DNA of 64,000 nt, taken from Amphirosellinia nigrospora. Its lineage: Eukaryota > Ascomycota > Sordariomycetes > Xylariales > Xylariaceae. Each line of letters begins with the position of its first letter. Position 1 is the stretch's first letter. Shown here one piece after another: positions 11,733 to 25,500 of this stretch. The notes beneath the pieces were generated by a model that was given only the letters and a program-made list of their open reading frames with translations, was not told where the DNA came from and did no database searches. The position numbers and the translations under genes were made by a program. The stretch spans positions 2,410,001 through 2,474,000 of the forward strand of contig SCHM01000001.1 of the NCBI GenBank assembly GCA_004123355.1. The letters are read 5' to 3'.

Positions 11733-14309
11733 AGTTCTCTCTATACAAGCGGTGCGGGAAGGTGTGATACTTCACCTAAAGGATTCTTTTGGGCTACGTT
11801 CCAGTGAATATGCCGTGGGACGACTGGAATCAGATGTTCGTTACCAAGAGTTGAGGGGGAAAAGTATCACACATTAGACAGCGACGAGATTAAGGATATC
11901 GGGTAGCAAGAAGCGGGGTAAAAATGAGGGAGGACAGAAATAGTACGAATCTGTTGGCGAGATAATTTGGCGTTGTGTTCCATGATATGTGTGCCACATT
12001 CCAAGACCGGGATATGCATATCACGTATATAGTCATGCAGGCGCGAGGCTCCGTGCGAGGCTTTGGTTTTTAACTTATCTATATTCCGTGGGGTCTTTTG
12101 AGACACCCATACTAAAATGAAGATCGACAAATAAAAGGGAGGCTATTCGAACATACAGTATGCCGATCTTCCACTTGGCCGAATAAGGCTGAGACCTATG
12201 CCCCCTTGAAGCTCAAGTGAACCCACTCCCTAATTTGTATGTTCTGTCGACACTCAATAATAAGACATCAAATATGAAACGTGATAACCATTCGAGTTAA
12301 GACCTTCAATATTATCGACCCATCAAACTAGAGTATTCATCACGTATGGGAACTGCTTGCGGCGCCTGATTACACGCCACTTTGTGTTGCGTAAGCGGAT
12401 TTTCCGTCTGCACTCTCTATATCTTGGACTCACCTCGCACGAGTATTATTAATCATTCATCCCTTATTGATTTTCTTGTACGTCACGTATATGCCACGTG
12501 TATCCCATAGCGGCATTGAGTACGAGCAGAAGGAAGCGTAGGGCATGATATATTCGAAGCTCTATTAATATTTTCTCAAACTGATAGCGGCCTCGGTTGT
12601 AGTATGATAATCAAGACGTCTGATCATTAAAGCAATACTTCGAGACGAGCCACTTTCTGCATCTACTTCAACAGATATACAGCTAAGAGTACCTAGCTAT
12701 TTTTTTCTTTTGCTGTCTATCATATCATTTGCACTGTAGTTACAGCCACTTACGTATGCGGTCACATGAGTGTTGCGTGGGCGTCAATATTTCATTTATT
12801 CAATCGCCATGTCGAGTCCGTAAATTCATGCTTGTAGCCGGAAATTTGGCTTCATAGTGTATACGGGTGTAATATGATACTTGCTTATCACGGAAAGGGC
12901 TTGAAACCCCTCGTGCTGTAGGGTAGTCTCCCACCTCCGACTATAACACACTCCTTCTTTATCCCAGAGTAGCCGGAGGGACGGCATCGTGACACAATTA
13001 GTCATAAATTTCATCACGTTCTTCAATTGAATATACTATTGACTGTCGTGACGAACGGTGAATATTCCAGCTTCCCGATGTGGGTGAGGTGCGCGATCTG
13101 ATTCGTCCACCTAGAGTAAGCAACCCTGTAGCTTGATATAGTCACGGGCTCAGGAGTAGCTATAGAATATAGGTAACTAAGCTAAATTGTAACTTCGAGT
13201 AGTTGTTCTCCCTTGTTGCTTTCTTACGATATTAAATATGGTATAAGGCGATAGGTCGGCGCTAAAAATTTGCTACTATCCTCCAGGGTTTTGCTCCAGC
13301 AAACACTTTTAGGTACGACCCAAGACCGAACCATTGTCATACCCACTTACGGTATCAAGCTTCAAACAGCCTCGTACAATCAAAGCTGTGACCACAAAGA
13401 CTGGGTCGCTGTATTCCTCCGCTTGTGTATCGTTGCGCCTCCCCGCCAATTTCTCTGTTGCATAAGGAGCCGATTTGGGACTCTCAGGGCCGGTGATATA
13501 GACTGTATGCCCTTCGATCTATGTGCAAATGGCATAATTATTACCTATAGTAGCAACTTCCAACACTTAGCCTAATTGGCAGTTCTTGAAGGTATTAAAT
13601 AACGTTGGACAGAAAAAAACACACACCTTCACCCCAAACAAGGGATAGTGACCGAATAGACCGTGTTTGGGAAATGTAGCACAGACCACGAGCTTCTCCT
13701 CTTTGACGCGTATCACTGATTTAATGCTGTGCTCGGTTTAGGTGACCAGCTATAGATCCCAGTGATAATAGATTTGCCTCTTGTACGCAACACTCGGCCA
13801 CCATGCTTGGCCAATCTCTTTGACAGGCTGTCTCGTTTCAATCCGTATGATGGCACTTTCTACCAGTCGGGGGATTGTGTTACTGAATTTTCTGGTTTTA
13901 AGCGCTCGTCCTCGCCCAACCTCTCAACCTGCTGCACCTTAGGGAGGAGGAGGTGGGAGATTTTCCAATCGTGTACGTAGTTTCACCTGGCCTAACCAGC
14001 TTCCCACATGGCTGTCGTGATACCATGATTAAAATGATCACCGGATTAATTCACCTTGACTGCCCCTACTTTGTTTACAACTATATCAGTTCGTGGATTT
14101 GTGACTTCACTAGACTCTCGTAATAGCCAGAGAAGGCCTCCCGTGCTAGAATTTTACGTATTCACACTTACCGAAGGAATTTTGTTATTCAAGAACCTCA
14201 ACAAAAAGTCTGATACAACTCCCAACAACACACAATACTGACCATTTTACTGTTATATGACGAACCAGATCCAAAGGACCGGCCGTCTCATCAGCACAAT
14301 ACTGGCAAT
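11733..14309. other. gene-free stretch
   Basis: About 2.6 kb without a supported gene. Frames such as 13270-13575 and 12826-13026 have no recognisable motif and no intron support. The bases next to 11733 should contain the permease promoter. Confidence 0.4.
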
Positions 14310-15591
14310 ATGCCGGCAATAACCATCTTAGAGGTCGAGAAGGGTGAAGTTCTAGCAGGCGATAACCGGCGGAATCTATATATCCCCGCTTGGATTTTTC
14401 TATTTCTCTGTCCTATCATTGTCGGTGTGAGGGTCCGGTCCAGGAAGAAGACAGATGGAGGTCTTGGAGCAGATGATTATACGATCATGGTATCTGTGGT
14501 GAGTATAGTTGAGAAACACACAAGAGCCAAAACGTAGATAATCCTTCTGATTCATGTCTAGGTCTTCGCCATGGCGACTCACATCTTTGCTCTATGGGGG
14601 TGTGCAAACGGATACGGAAAACATGGAGCTAGTCTAACAGATTATCAAGCTCGGCAGGCACTGAAGGTCAGTTTCAATCTTTCTATTGAATTTGGGACAT
14701 CTCATTTACAGGCTTTGCAGTCATTCTACTTGGCACAGATCACATATAAGATATCCCTTAACCTCACCAAGATGTCAATTCTCTTCCTATATCTACGCAT
14801 CTTCGGCACTGTCAACTGGCTTAGGCGGACCTGTTACATTCTTCTGGTTTTCCTAGGTTTGTATTGCGTCATTGCAACCGCGGTCACCATATTCCAGTGC
14901 ACTCCAGTCGCAGCAGCATTTGAGAAGAATCGTACGCACTCAAAATGCATTTATCTCAGAGCTTTCTGGTACACTACCGCCGCTATATCGATCACGACTG
15001 ACTTTGTCATTTTCTTCCTTCCGATGCCACCCATTTGGGCTCTCCAAATGCCGCGATCAAAAAAGGTCGCATTGATGTTCGTATTCGCACTTGGTACCCT
15101 GTGAGCTATCCTTAGTTACATCTATTCTATTAGACTTCACACACTTATTACAGTTTAGCGCGGTCACTGCATCTATCCGTCGTATTATAACGTTAGACGC
15201 TCCACTGAAAGGCGACCCTATATTCGACGTTCAATCAACTACGTTCTCACTCATCGAGATAAGCCTAGCCATAATATGTGCCTGCTTACCGCAAATGTCC
15301 CGCTTCGCCACTAAGCTATGCCCTAAGGTGAAGTCGGCATACGCTAATATGAAAACCAAGCTTAGCACTAAGAAGTCCAGCGACAGCTCTCGGCAAGTGA
15401 GCGAAGAAGAAGAAGGTAGATGGACTCAAATCGGATCTCAGAATGGGGTTGAGCTGACGAACGTCATCCGAGGAGATACAGGTTCGGAAATTCCTTCACC
15501 GCCCGAGAGTAGGGGTCGCCAAACGAAGATACTGAAGACTGTGGATTATACCTTGGAGTACTCGAAAGCTGAAACGATCCCTCAAACATAA
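14310..15591 (+). CDS. rhodopsin-domain integral membrane protein (Fung_rhodopsin family)
   Basis: Exons 14310-14498, 14562-14666, 14712-15100 and 15159-15591 join in phase to about 371 residues; an alternative acceptor at 14720 would remove three residues. Seven membrane segments are expected. Family marks are the early GADDYTIMVS loop, GYGKH after the second helix, YLAQITYKISLNLTKMSILF, LYLRIF, FQCTPV with a later cysteine (the usual pair), a tDfvifflPMPPIW-like stretch and VTASIRR. The C-terminal tail of about 110 residues is hydrophilic and Ser/Lys-rich, as usual. These proteins are widespread in Pezizomycotina. Some relatives have been discussed as GPCR-like sensors (the PTH11 neighbourhood), but they bind no retinal so far as known, and the role here is unknown. 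No frame breaks. Confidence 0.88.
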
Positions 15592-17931
15592 GATGTATTG
15601 TTTCTTTGGGTGGCAGTTATTGGGTCAAATAGCAACCAGAACGGCGTTTTCAATTTCCTTGCCTGAAAATTGTCAAAGACCATTTGATGAACGATCCCGT
15701 CCAGGCTCCAAAGGTAGAATTCGACTGCCGAGAACTGTCATGGCGGGAAATATTCAATCCGAGTTTCAATTTATTCAGAATGCGCTCTCTTCATGGTGTT
15801 GATGATCTAGTGTAATAACCATAATGATTAATACCTATCCGACACACTATCATGGCAATACAAGAATGTACTAAGCGTAGGATGGACACGATTTCAAGCG
15901 ACTTCCATCATCATCTCATGTGCCCGCTTCTTAGACTTCCCAATTCTCGTCACCTTTTCCCTCAACACTTATGTTTTGTTTATGCAGTTCATGCTACTTT
16001 ACTTGTTAGCCTGATCCGCTGTCATAGGCACCATCGCCAAGTCAAGGGAGGTATGAACGGATCACAGGGGTTCAAATTGGCAGCTTTATTTGAAAGATTT
16101 AGGCTGCCGTAGGTTCGAAACCTTGACACATCGGTTATGGCGCCCTGGTCATCCCGACTTCATGAGTGACGTTATATTTAGGCCTCTACACGTTCGGTTA
16201 CAAAGATGCAAATAAGCCACCTACTTAAGGTAATGCGGTGAATATTTAGACAACCCCAATAATCACATATGCAACATATCCCTAAATCCAAATATTTTAC
16301 CCCAGCCGTACTAAATCATTCCGATCCATATTTTTTGTACATATGTAATCCTGGATATGCCAAGACAGCCCACTCTCGTTAAATACTGCCTAGGATTATT
16401 TTCATTGGCCACAAATTACAGTATGACAGGGGCTTTAATCCATTTTCCGCTCCAGTTCCGCCGTAACCCTAAATAGTCGGCGATATAAGAATCCGAATTT
16501 GGCAACATGGTTGGGCATAGCCTCACGCTTGGCTAGATGATTGGTTGACATCATCCGCAACCCGAAGCGACAATCAATACGCGAATAATCTGATGACCTC
16601 AGCAGACTACACCACATCTACCTCTAAGCACAACAATCGATGTAATTTGGCGCAAAGAGGGTCGTGGTTTACGCCAGCGGAGAAGATCCGCAGTAGACAT
16701 GCTCAGGACTTGAAGTTGTACTGGAAGGGCCTTGAACAGCTGAAACAGTCCGCCCGGCGCCGGCCTGTGGTCCAATTATAGCATTGAGAGCTCTAAAACA
16801 ATGCCATAGGTGAAACGAGAGGATCACCTCTGCTTAAAATACAACTAGAGGGTCTGTTGGCTACAGCTCTTAGTCCGATATCGTACACAGCACACCCTTG
16901 GCTACCTCAACTTAAGCTATGTCTCGGGGCCGGCATTTTAAGACCGAGTTAGAACACTATTTCTAGTATATCCTAGATATGAGAATATTTGGCAAGGCAT
17001 TTTCCCCATCCAAGCTGAATACGATGCCGTATTAGCCTACTGGTGGGAACGTTACTTGAGAACGGCCCGATTCCTGCAATGACATCACACCTTGGGAAGA
17101 GACATTTCAGAACTGCTCGGGCCTGCGAAACCCAATGATTCACAGCGAGAAAACTTCAAAGAATTGGAATCTTTCTATTTTCTATGAATATTTAACAAGG
17201 AGGTTTTAACCTGTCAATCTATGGATGTTGAGTTGTGATCGTGTCATTGAAAAATAGTACCGGCACTAGCGATTTCCCCATATGACACCAAAAAGGAAAC
17301 GGGTCGGCTCCTTCAGCCCTACGGCCCCAGATCCCGACATCGTGGCTCACTGAGCCTCATCTGACGGTTAGTCTAGCATGAATCCTCATCTACACCATGA
17401 CAAGAGGCCGAGAGGTCAGCCGCAATAACAGGGGTAAGCGACGTTTGTCACCCGTGAGTCTCGTGAAGAGCCACAATCTCAAGTGTGAAACTCCGAAAAT
17501 CTACCAGTCGCCGATTATCTTGATGAAGCAAAGGCTATATTTCTTTCCCCGAAGTGCCCGTTCCTTTCGGCGACATCGTCTCCATCCTGTGAAAATAGAC
17601 ACGAGTCAGCAGCCATGGAGACGGCGCACCCGGTTCTTGTTCGTGTTGGCGTTGATGTTAGCTTTGTGCTAGGTGTAAGTTGATAGATGTCTAAGTAAAG
17701 AATTGAGAAGAGGACACGATGGTATCACCAGATGATATGTATAAGATGATAGAGCCAGCAGCAGCGATGGATGAAGAGAAGACACTAGACACAGGCAGCA
17801 GACAAATAGCATCTACGATATCTCAACAACCGACTTCAGGTTTACCACAGCCAACACGACGAAGCAAAGGAGAACGGAATTTATTCATACATAATAACTA
17901 AACGAAGCCACAACCGGAACTATAGAACACC
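15592..17931. other. gene-free stretch
   Basis: About 2.3 kb with only small open frames (for example 15593-15802, 15852-16112, 16545-16781, 17397-17672) that show no motif, biased composition or intron pattern. Some frames near 17700-17900 are purine-rich and probably belong to the leader of the following gene. Confidence 0.4.
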
Positions 17932-18654
17932 ATGCCGCAATTCATCTTCATCGAGCTTCCCACATTCCGCATCAAGGACAAGAACGGCAACACAGTAACT
18001 CTATCAAATAAACATCTAGGCCGGGTGATATCTCTCCTCCAATACACGCGAAGTTGCTTGCGGACAAGCGGCGACTACACCCTCGACCTATCAGCATCCT
18101 TCCTCTTCAGCAACCAGGAGACGAACCTCTGGAGCGCAGTGCACACGCCGAGCAGCCACCACGCAGAAGAGAACCTACTTCTCGCCTACTTCAACAGCTT
18201 CGACTCGCCGGGCGCATATCCTATCGTGGATGCCATGCTGCTGCGATCAAAGCCATGCCACAGCTGCATGGAGTACTTCGCGCTAAACGGGAAGCAGCTG
18301 CGTCCCCTCGACGACGGGACCGGGACGGGGGCGCTGACGGCGGCGGCGCCGTTCCGGGCCAAGTTCACGCCGCGCGTCGACAAGACCTACACCCCCGTCT
18401 TCTACCTCTCGCGCTCGCTGGATTCCACGGAGCGGGCCAACCTCTGGCTGCAGCTGGGGCAGATGTGGACGGGGGGCCTCGGCCTGGTGCTCGAGTCCTC
18501 GCCCGCCGTGGCCGTGGGGGAGATGTACTACCTCTTTGGCGAGGGCGCGGCGCCCTGGTACGCGCTCAACGGCCAGGAGAATATGAGTGACACGGAGGTT
18601 GCCGAGGCTATCTCGAGACAGGAGCTGAGCCCTCTGTATTGGATTGGGCGGTAA
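17932..18654 (+). CDS. putative cytidine-deaminase-fold protein of nucleic-acid/toxin-deaminase type
   Basis: A 240-residue, single-exon frame. The core SSHHAEENLLLAYF (H77-A78-E79) followed about 30 residues later by RSKPCHSCMEYFA (C109, C112) reproduces the zinc-binding HxE...PCxxC pattern of the cytidine deaminase fold. The intervening segment (IVDAMLLRSKPC) fits the strand before the PCxxC helix. It lacks a signal peptide and membrane segments, so it is probably intracellular. Spacing and sequence resemble the bacterial polymorphic-toxin-type deaminases and their fungal relatives more than housekeeping cytidine or dCMP deaminases, but this is a judgement by eye. The last half of the gene is far more GC-rich than the DNA on either side, with GC-biased third positions. 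It lies about 700 bp from a RIP-mutated retroelement. Substrate (nucleoside, RNA or DNA) unknown. Confidence 0.65.
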   Translation: MPQFIFIELPTFRIKDKNGNTVTLSNKHLGRVISLLQYTRSCLRTSGDYTLDLSASFLFSNQETNLWSAVHTPSSHHAEENLLLAYFNSFDSPGAYPIVDAMLLRSKPCHSCMEYFALNGKQLRPLDDGTGTGALTAAAPFRAKFTPRVDKTYTPVFYLSRSLDSTERANLWLQLGQMWTGGLGLVLESSPAVAVGEMYYLFGEGAAPWYALNGQENMSDTEVAEAISRQELSPLYWIGR

Positions 18655-19356
18655 AATAACCTCCTTACTGCCGTAAGTAACCACAACCATCCTGTCTGTC
18701 TTCCAAACAGTTACTAACCCTCGTAGTTTACATCATAGTAGCATGACATACGCACCACGTGATGAAATCGCGATCACCATCATCAGGGCTATGCTGGCTT
18801 TTAGCCCTAACTTCATTTACTCATTACTTTATTCATTCATTCGTCCTGCATTACACGAGCTAAAACGGGCTTGAAGGTACTTCTAAAATGCGGGGAAGGT
18901 CCTCAAGGAAAAACCAGGCGCTTTGGGGAATCTGGGGTTAGACTTTTAGATAGATTTTCGGTTAGGCACGTGTCTTGGATGGTGGGATAGACTTTGATAG
19001 AACAGCATTTTAGACGGCTAGAACAGAAAAAGACTAGACAGATGGCAGAGGGCTGGTACCATGCATGTAAATTTAGCGTATAGACTACCTAAGTAGGATA
19101 GATATGTACAACTAAAGTTTCTCATCCTTTATGCGCTCTATAAGCGAGAGGCGTCCTCGTATATGATGCGTAGACCTAAGCAACTACACTTCTCGGAATA
19201 GTCTATTCCCCCTTTCGCAAAGTTCCCTGCAAGCAATCTTAGGCCATGCTTAACTCTAAATCGATCAGATGACCTCGGCTGCGCTTGTTTTGCATACCAA
19301 AAACCATGCATAGCCCAGTTTCAGCTGATCTATTTCGTGGTACTATGGCACCTAGA
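18655..19356. other. intergenic DNA before the retroelement
   Basis: It holds the 3' end of the deaminase-like gene and then non-coding DNA up to the target-site copy CTAGA at 19352-19356. I see no open frame of interest. Confidence 0.4.
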
Positions 19357-19519
19357 TGTCAAGGACCTTGTAGTATAGGGTAGGTCATCTATACTTATTG
19401 TTGCGCAAAGGTCTTTAAACCACCTCCGTAGGCGTAACTAAGCTATATACAAAAGATCTCTTTGTTTTTAAAATAGCTAGGGTAATATAGCTAAAGTAAT
19501 ATAGTATAACTTTATAATA
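19357..19519. repeat. left LTR, partly RIP-mutated
   Basis: This 163-bp copy aligns base for base with 25818-25980, without any gap. About 28 positions differ by my count, all C/T or G/A transitions. Nearly all place A or T in this copy, and they crowd into its right half next to the RIP-mutated core, so mutation spread outward from the core. The left end TGTCAAGGACCTTGTAGTAT is close to intact. Confidence 0.88.
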
Positions 19520-19521
19520 GT

Positions 19522-19538
19522 ATTCTTTCTTTTTAGCT
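19522..19538 (-). other. candidate polypurine tract
   Basis: Read on the minus strand this is a run of purines (AAAAAGAAAGAA) ending about three bases from the LTR, where a polypurine tract primes plus-strand DNA. Because RIP changes G to A and C to T, a purine run remains a purine run, so the signal could survive. It suggests transcription of the element from right to left. It could also be chance in AT-rich DNA. Confidence 0.35.
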
Positions 19539-22500
19539 TTTTTGTCCTAAATAAAGCTAATATTTTTTATTAAATAAAATTATATAAATATTGTTATTTG
19601 TTTTGTTGTTTTTATTGCTTAAATTATCGCTATTTTAATAATTATATATTAGTTACTACTAAATAGCTCGCTTTTTGCTATATTATTTCGGGAGTTTTAG
19701 TTTATTTATATGCTTTAAATAAAACCTTTATAAATAATAATTATAACTTTTAAAGTTTATTATTAATTGCTAGCTAAGTTTATAATATTATTAATTTATT
19801 AAATATTAAAAGCTATTGTTTTTTTTTATTATTTAGCACGCTGTTATATAATTACTTTTTTTTATTTCCCCGTTATTTTTTTTAACTAATATAAGTCCGT
19901 TATTTTTAAATATAGTAGTTTTATTAATTTTTTTTAGCCTAGTAGGCTTTTTTATTAATAGCTTTAAGTTAAAAATAATAAATTATAAAGAATATATTTA
20001 ATAATAAATATTATAATTTTAAAGCATACGTTTTTTTATAGCATTTAGTAATTTTATATAAACCGATTTATTTATCGGCTAGTTTTTTAGCTTTTTATAT
20101 TTTAAAGTTATTTATGCTTAGCTATATTAATTATCTTATTTTATATATTAAAGTATTATTTTTTTAGGTATTAATATATTATTAATAGTTTTTTTATATA
20201 ACTTATATATTTATTTTAAAGTTTTTTAAAATTAAACTTATTATTTTTACTATTTTATTAGTTTTATTTAATTTTTATATATTATATATTAATAAGTTCG
20301 GGTTTTTAAAAGCTAGTAGTTCGGTTTTTATTTTAAAATAAAATTTATAGTTAGTAAAAAAAAATATTATTTTAGTTAAGGCTAATTTAATATTATTCGC
20401 GGTAAATTTCGCTAATAGTAGCTAATTTATTTAATTATTTTAGTTATATAATATATAAATCCGAAAATACTATTTTAAAATTTAATTAAAGATTTTAGTT
20501 TAATTATTCGTTTATAATAATAAACGGTTAAAAGTTTTAGTATAGTCCTGAGTTATTTAAATAATTTTTGCTAAAATTTTAATATAAATTATTTTTTTTT
20601 ATTAGATATAATTATTTTAAATACGTTATATAATATATATATATATATATATAAAAGCTTTAATAAGTTTGTTTTATAAATTGTTTTATATACTATAAAA
20701 TAGCATATTTTAATAAAACGGTTTACGATTATTAAAATTTTATAAAAATTTTTTTGTTTTTTTTATAAAGCAGAAAATATATTATATAATTAATAAAAAT
20801 ATTTATTTATAGTTTAAAAAATATAATTAAACTATATAAAATTTTAAAATTAGCTTTTTAATATTTTTACTTTTTTATATAAATAATAAACTTTAATATA
20901 TATTATTACGTTTTTATAAACTTTTAGCTATTAATAAGTTTTTATAATTATTTTTACTATTTTAGCTTTTTTTTAATATTTTATTAAAGCTATATTATAT
21001 AACTTTTAAATAGTATAAGTTTTTAAATTAACTATTTTTAATAAGAAAAAACGTCCGGCGAAATAAATTTTTTCGCTTAAAACTTAATATTTAAAAAAAA
21101 CGTTTATATATTTTTTTAATACTTTAGTTTAAGCTTTTTTAATAAATAAATAATCGGCGATTTTTTAAATAACTAATAACTAATTATAAGCTATTTATAT
21201 AAAATTATTAATATATATTTATAAACGTTATATATAAATATTTTATAGTTATTATATTAGTTAGTTTTCGTTAAATAATAATTATTATAATTTAAATATT
21301 ATGCGTTTATTGCTAGTATTTTTTTTTGTAGCTAAATCTTTTGGTTTTTTATTTAATATATTTAATTAAATAGTTTAAATTTTTAATTTATAAATTATTT
21401 AAAAGTTAAACTAGCTAAAAAATTCTAACTATTTAGCTTATTTCTAGCTAAATAATTTTATTATTATAAAATATTAAAAGTTTTTATAATTTATAATTAT
21501 TTATATTAATTTATTTATTTTTTAAAGCTTAGGCTTTTATTTTTTAAATATTTTAATAATATTTAATAATTCTTTATTATAAATTTTATAGTTAGTTTTT
21601 ATAGCTATATGTTTTGCCGAAAAATAAGCGATTAATTATAGGTTACTTTTGCTATTATATTATAATAATATTTTTTTTATCGTTTAATTAAATATATTAG
21701 TTTTTATTATAGTTTTTTTATATAAATTAAAATATTATAAAATTAATATAATAATAAAAGCTTTTTTTAGTTTAATAAAACTTACGTTATATTTTTTAAA
21801 AATCTAACTTTATTTTATACTTTTTTTAAATAAATCTATAAAAAATTAGGCAATTTTTAAAAAACTTTTTATAAACTATTTATAATAATTAATAAAGCTT
21901 AAAAATTTTTAAAAATTTTTAATATATTTTAGCGCTTTTATACTTTTAAAACTTTTATTTTTATTTTATTTATTAAAATTTTTTTAATAAATATAATTAA
22001 ACTTAAATATTTAGTTTTAATTATATAAAACTTATATTTTTTAATATTTATTTAAAAACCTACGTTTTATAATATTTATAAAACTTATCGTATATATTTT
22101 ATATATTTATGTTTTATTTTAAAATATACTAGTATATTATTTAAATAAGCTAATACGAATTTTTATAAAAACTTATATAAAATATTATTAATATATTTTT
22201 AAAAAGTACTAAAAGTATTATATAAGCTGAAAAAAATAACTAATATTTTATATAAACTAAAATATATAATAAATACTATTTTTTATTTATTTCTTTTTAA
22301 ACGCGTATTTTATTAAATATAATAATAATATTAAATTTTATAAAGAATTTAAATTATATATATATTTAAGGTTTTTTATATTAATAATAAAAATAATAAT
22401 TTTTAATTATAATATTGTTTAGTTTTTTATAATTAATGTAAACTTTAATCTTGCCGCTAAGTTTTTTTGCTAATAATAATAATATAGTAGTAAAAAACTT

Positions 22501-25500
22501 TAATATTTTAATAAAACTTTTTTATAAATTATTATTTAAGAACTTTTTTATAACTTTTAATTTTTATTAAAATAATAGCTTATTTTTATATAAAAAAAAT
22601 CTTTATTTTTTTTTACTTCGATTTTATAATTATAAGTTTAGTATAAAAATAAATATATTATGTTAAAAAAAAAAAAACGTTTATAATATTATAATATTTT
22701 TAAGTAATTTTAATTTAATATCGGCTAGCGTAGCTAATAATTTCGCCTTTATATATTTGTTAATATTTTTTTAAATTATATAGTATAAAAAATATTTTTT
22801 ATATATATTATCGATAAAATTATAATTTTTAAATCTAATTTATTTTTATAAAAGTTTTTTTTTTTTTTTTATGTTAAAATAATATATAGAGTTTTATATT
22901 TAATAAATCTAATAATAAGTTAAAAAAATCGAAATACTTAAAATTTTTTATTATTATATAAGATATTATAACTTTTACCTATTTATAAAAAGTTATAAAG
23001 CTAGTAATAGAAGCTATATAAACGTTACTATTATATTTAACGTTTTTTAATTATATTATATGATTTTTATATACTAAGGATATATCGCGTTTTTTACTCC
23101 TAGCTTTTTATATATTTATAATAACGTATTTAATATATTTTTGGATATATATTTTTAATATAAAAATAAATATATTATTAATTTAGTTTATATAAAAGTT
23201 ATATTTTTTAAGCTATAAATAACTTATTATTAAAAGTATTTTTTATTTAAAAAAGTTAATAATATTTAAACGCGCTTTATATAACGGCTAATTATTATTT
23301 TAAGCTTTGCGGTTTTAATAATATAGTTAATTTATTTTTTATTTATTAAATAAATTTTTTAATTTATCGAAAGGCTAAATTTTATAGTTTATATTGTATA
23401 TATTTAATATTTAAAAAAACTATAGCTATATATTTTAAATCTAATAATATTAAAATATTAATAGCTAGTTTATTTTTTTATAATATTTTTATATTAAATA
23501 TAAATAAATATTTTATTGTTTATACTAAATTAAAATATAAAATCTTAACTTTTATATTTATTTTATTTTAAATAAAACTTTATTTAAAATTTACGTTTTT
23601 AAATAATATTTATATTTTTAGTAGTTAGTATTATTTTAAACGTCGATTAAATTGTTTATTTTATATATTTTTTTGTTTTTTTTTACTTAATATTTTTTAT
23701 AATTAATAGTTTAAGTTTTATTTTTATATTATATTTATAGTTAGCGCAAAAAATATTTTTTAATTCGTTAATTTATAATTAAATAAATTATTAATCGATA
23801 ATAGTTTATTTATAAATAGTAATAACGTTAAAAATAGTTTTTAAATAATATATAATTTTTTTAAGTATATATTTTATATTTCTAGGCAATTATTTTTTAA
23901 ATAGTTTGCTTAGCTATAATATAAATATAGTTTTTTTATAATTCGCTGCTATTTTTTTATAATAAATAATTTTCGTAAGTTTATTAAATTTTTATTTGCT
24001 GCTAGTAGTATTATAACTTATTAATAATTTAATAGTTAAAATAAAAAGCGTAAAATATTTAAAAATAATTAGTTATATAGTATAAATTTTAAAAAAATAT
24101 AGTTAATATTATTTATATTCGTATTTATGTTTATTAAATATTAATTAATATTTTAAGTTTTTTTAAAATAATTTTTATAATATTAAAAATTAAATATATT
24201 TTTTATAAAAAATTAAAATAAAACTATTTATTTATTAAAATTATTTATTATTAGTTATAAATATATATTTATAAAAATAATTTAAAATTTTTAGTTTATT
24301 TTTTTTTAAGTTTTAAAACTTTTATAAAATTATTTATATAAAAGTTTTTTATTAAATATATAAAATTAGCTAAAAAAACGCTAAAAAGCTAGCTTTTTTA
24401 AAATAATTTATTTATTTTTTTTATTATATATATAATTTTATTAATTATATTATATATTTTTTTTAAACTTTCGAAAAAATTATTAATTATATATTAAACT
24501 TAATTTATATTATTATTAAAACTTTTATATTTATATAAAAAAAACTTAATTATTAGTTATATTAATTTTTTTAGCTTAAATAAATATAATATATAGTTAT
24601 AATTAATAGTATATTTATTTTTTTTTATTTATAATTTTAGTTCGTAAGTAGTTTTTTAAGCTTTAAATTAAATCTGTTATTTTATTTAGTTTTTTTTTTT
24701 TTATCGAATTTTATAAAATTATTAATTTTTGTTTTTTATTTAATAAAATAGCATATTTTTTAAATATTTAAATTTTTTTAAAGCTTTAGTTAGGTTTTAT
24801 ATTAAAGCTATAATTTAGTTATTTTTTATATTATTTTCGTTTTATAGCTATATATTTTGCCGATTTAGTTTAGTAATATTTATTTCGATTATATAAAATA
24901 TTTTATATAATTATATATTAGCTATATTGTTTATATATATTATTATTATTAGTAAGCTAAAGTTATTATTTATATTGCTAATAAATAAAAAATCTAAAAA
25001 AAAAAATAGTTATTATTTAATAGGATTTTAATATTAATAGTAGAACTAAATAAATTTTAAATAAAAGCTATAACAAGTAAATACGATTTTTAAAATAGTT
25101 TAAAGTAAATATTTATTATATTTAAAAATATATTAAAAAATATATTAATATTTATATTAACTTAAAGGGTAATTTTTTACGTATTTTTATTTTAAGTTAT
25201 TTTTAACTAGTAGTTATTACTACTAATATTTAGTATATTTTTATAGTTATTAGTATAAGGTTTTTACGTTTTAAGTTTTTATATTTTAGGGCTTTTTTAT
25301 TTTTTTTTTTATAAGTTAGCTTTAGTTTTATTTTTTATTATATATTTTTTATTTTTAGGTAGAATAAATTGCTAGCTAAATAGTACTTTTTTTATACTTT
25401 TTAAGGGCTTATTAAAACTGCGAAGTGGCGGTTAGTATAATTTGCTGGGTTTTTTTTAACTTATAGTAATAGTATTATAGCGAAACCGGAGGCTTTTTTA

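Noticed and set aside
19520-25420. Possible centromere or mitochondrial insertion because of extreme AT content
   Set aside because: Flanking LTRs, target-site duplication and loss of CpA/TpG explain it as a RIP-mutated retroelement.
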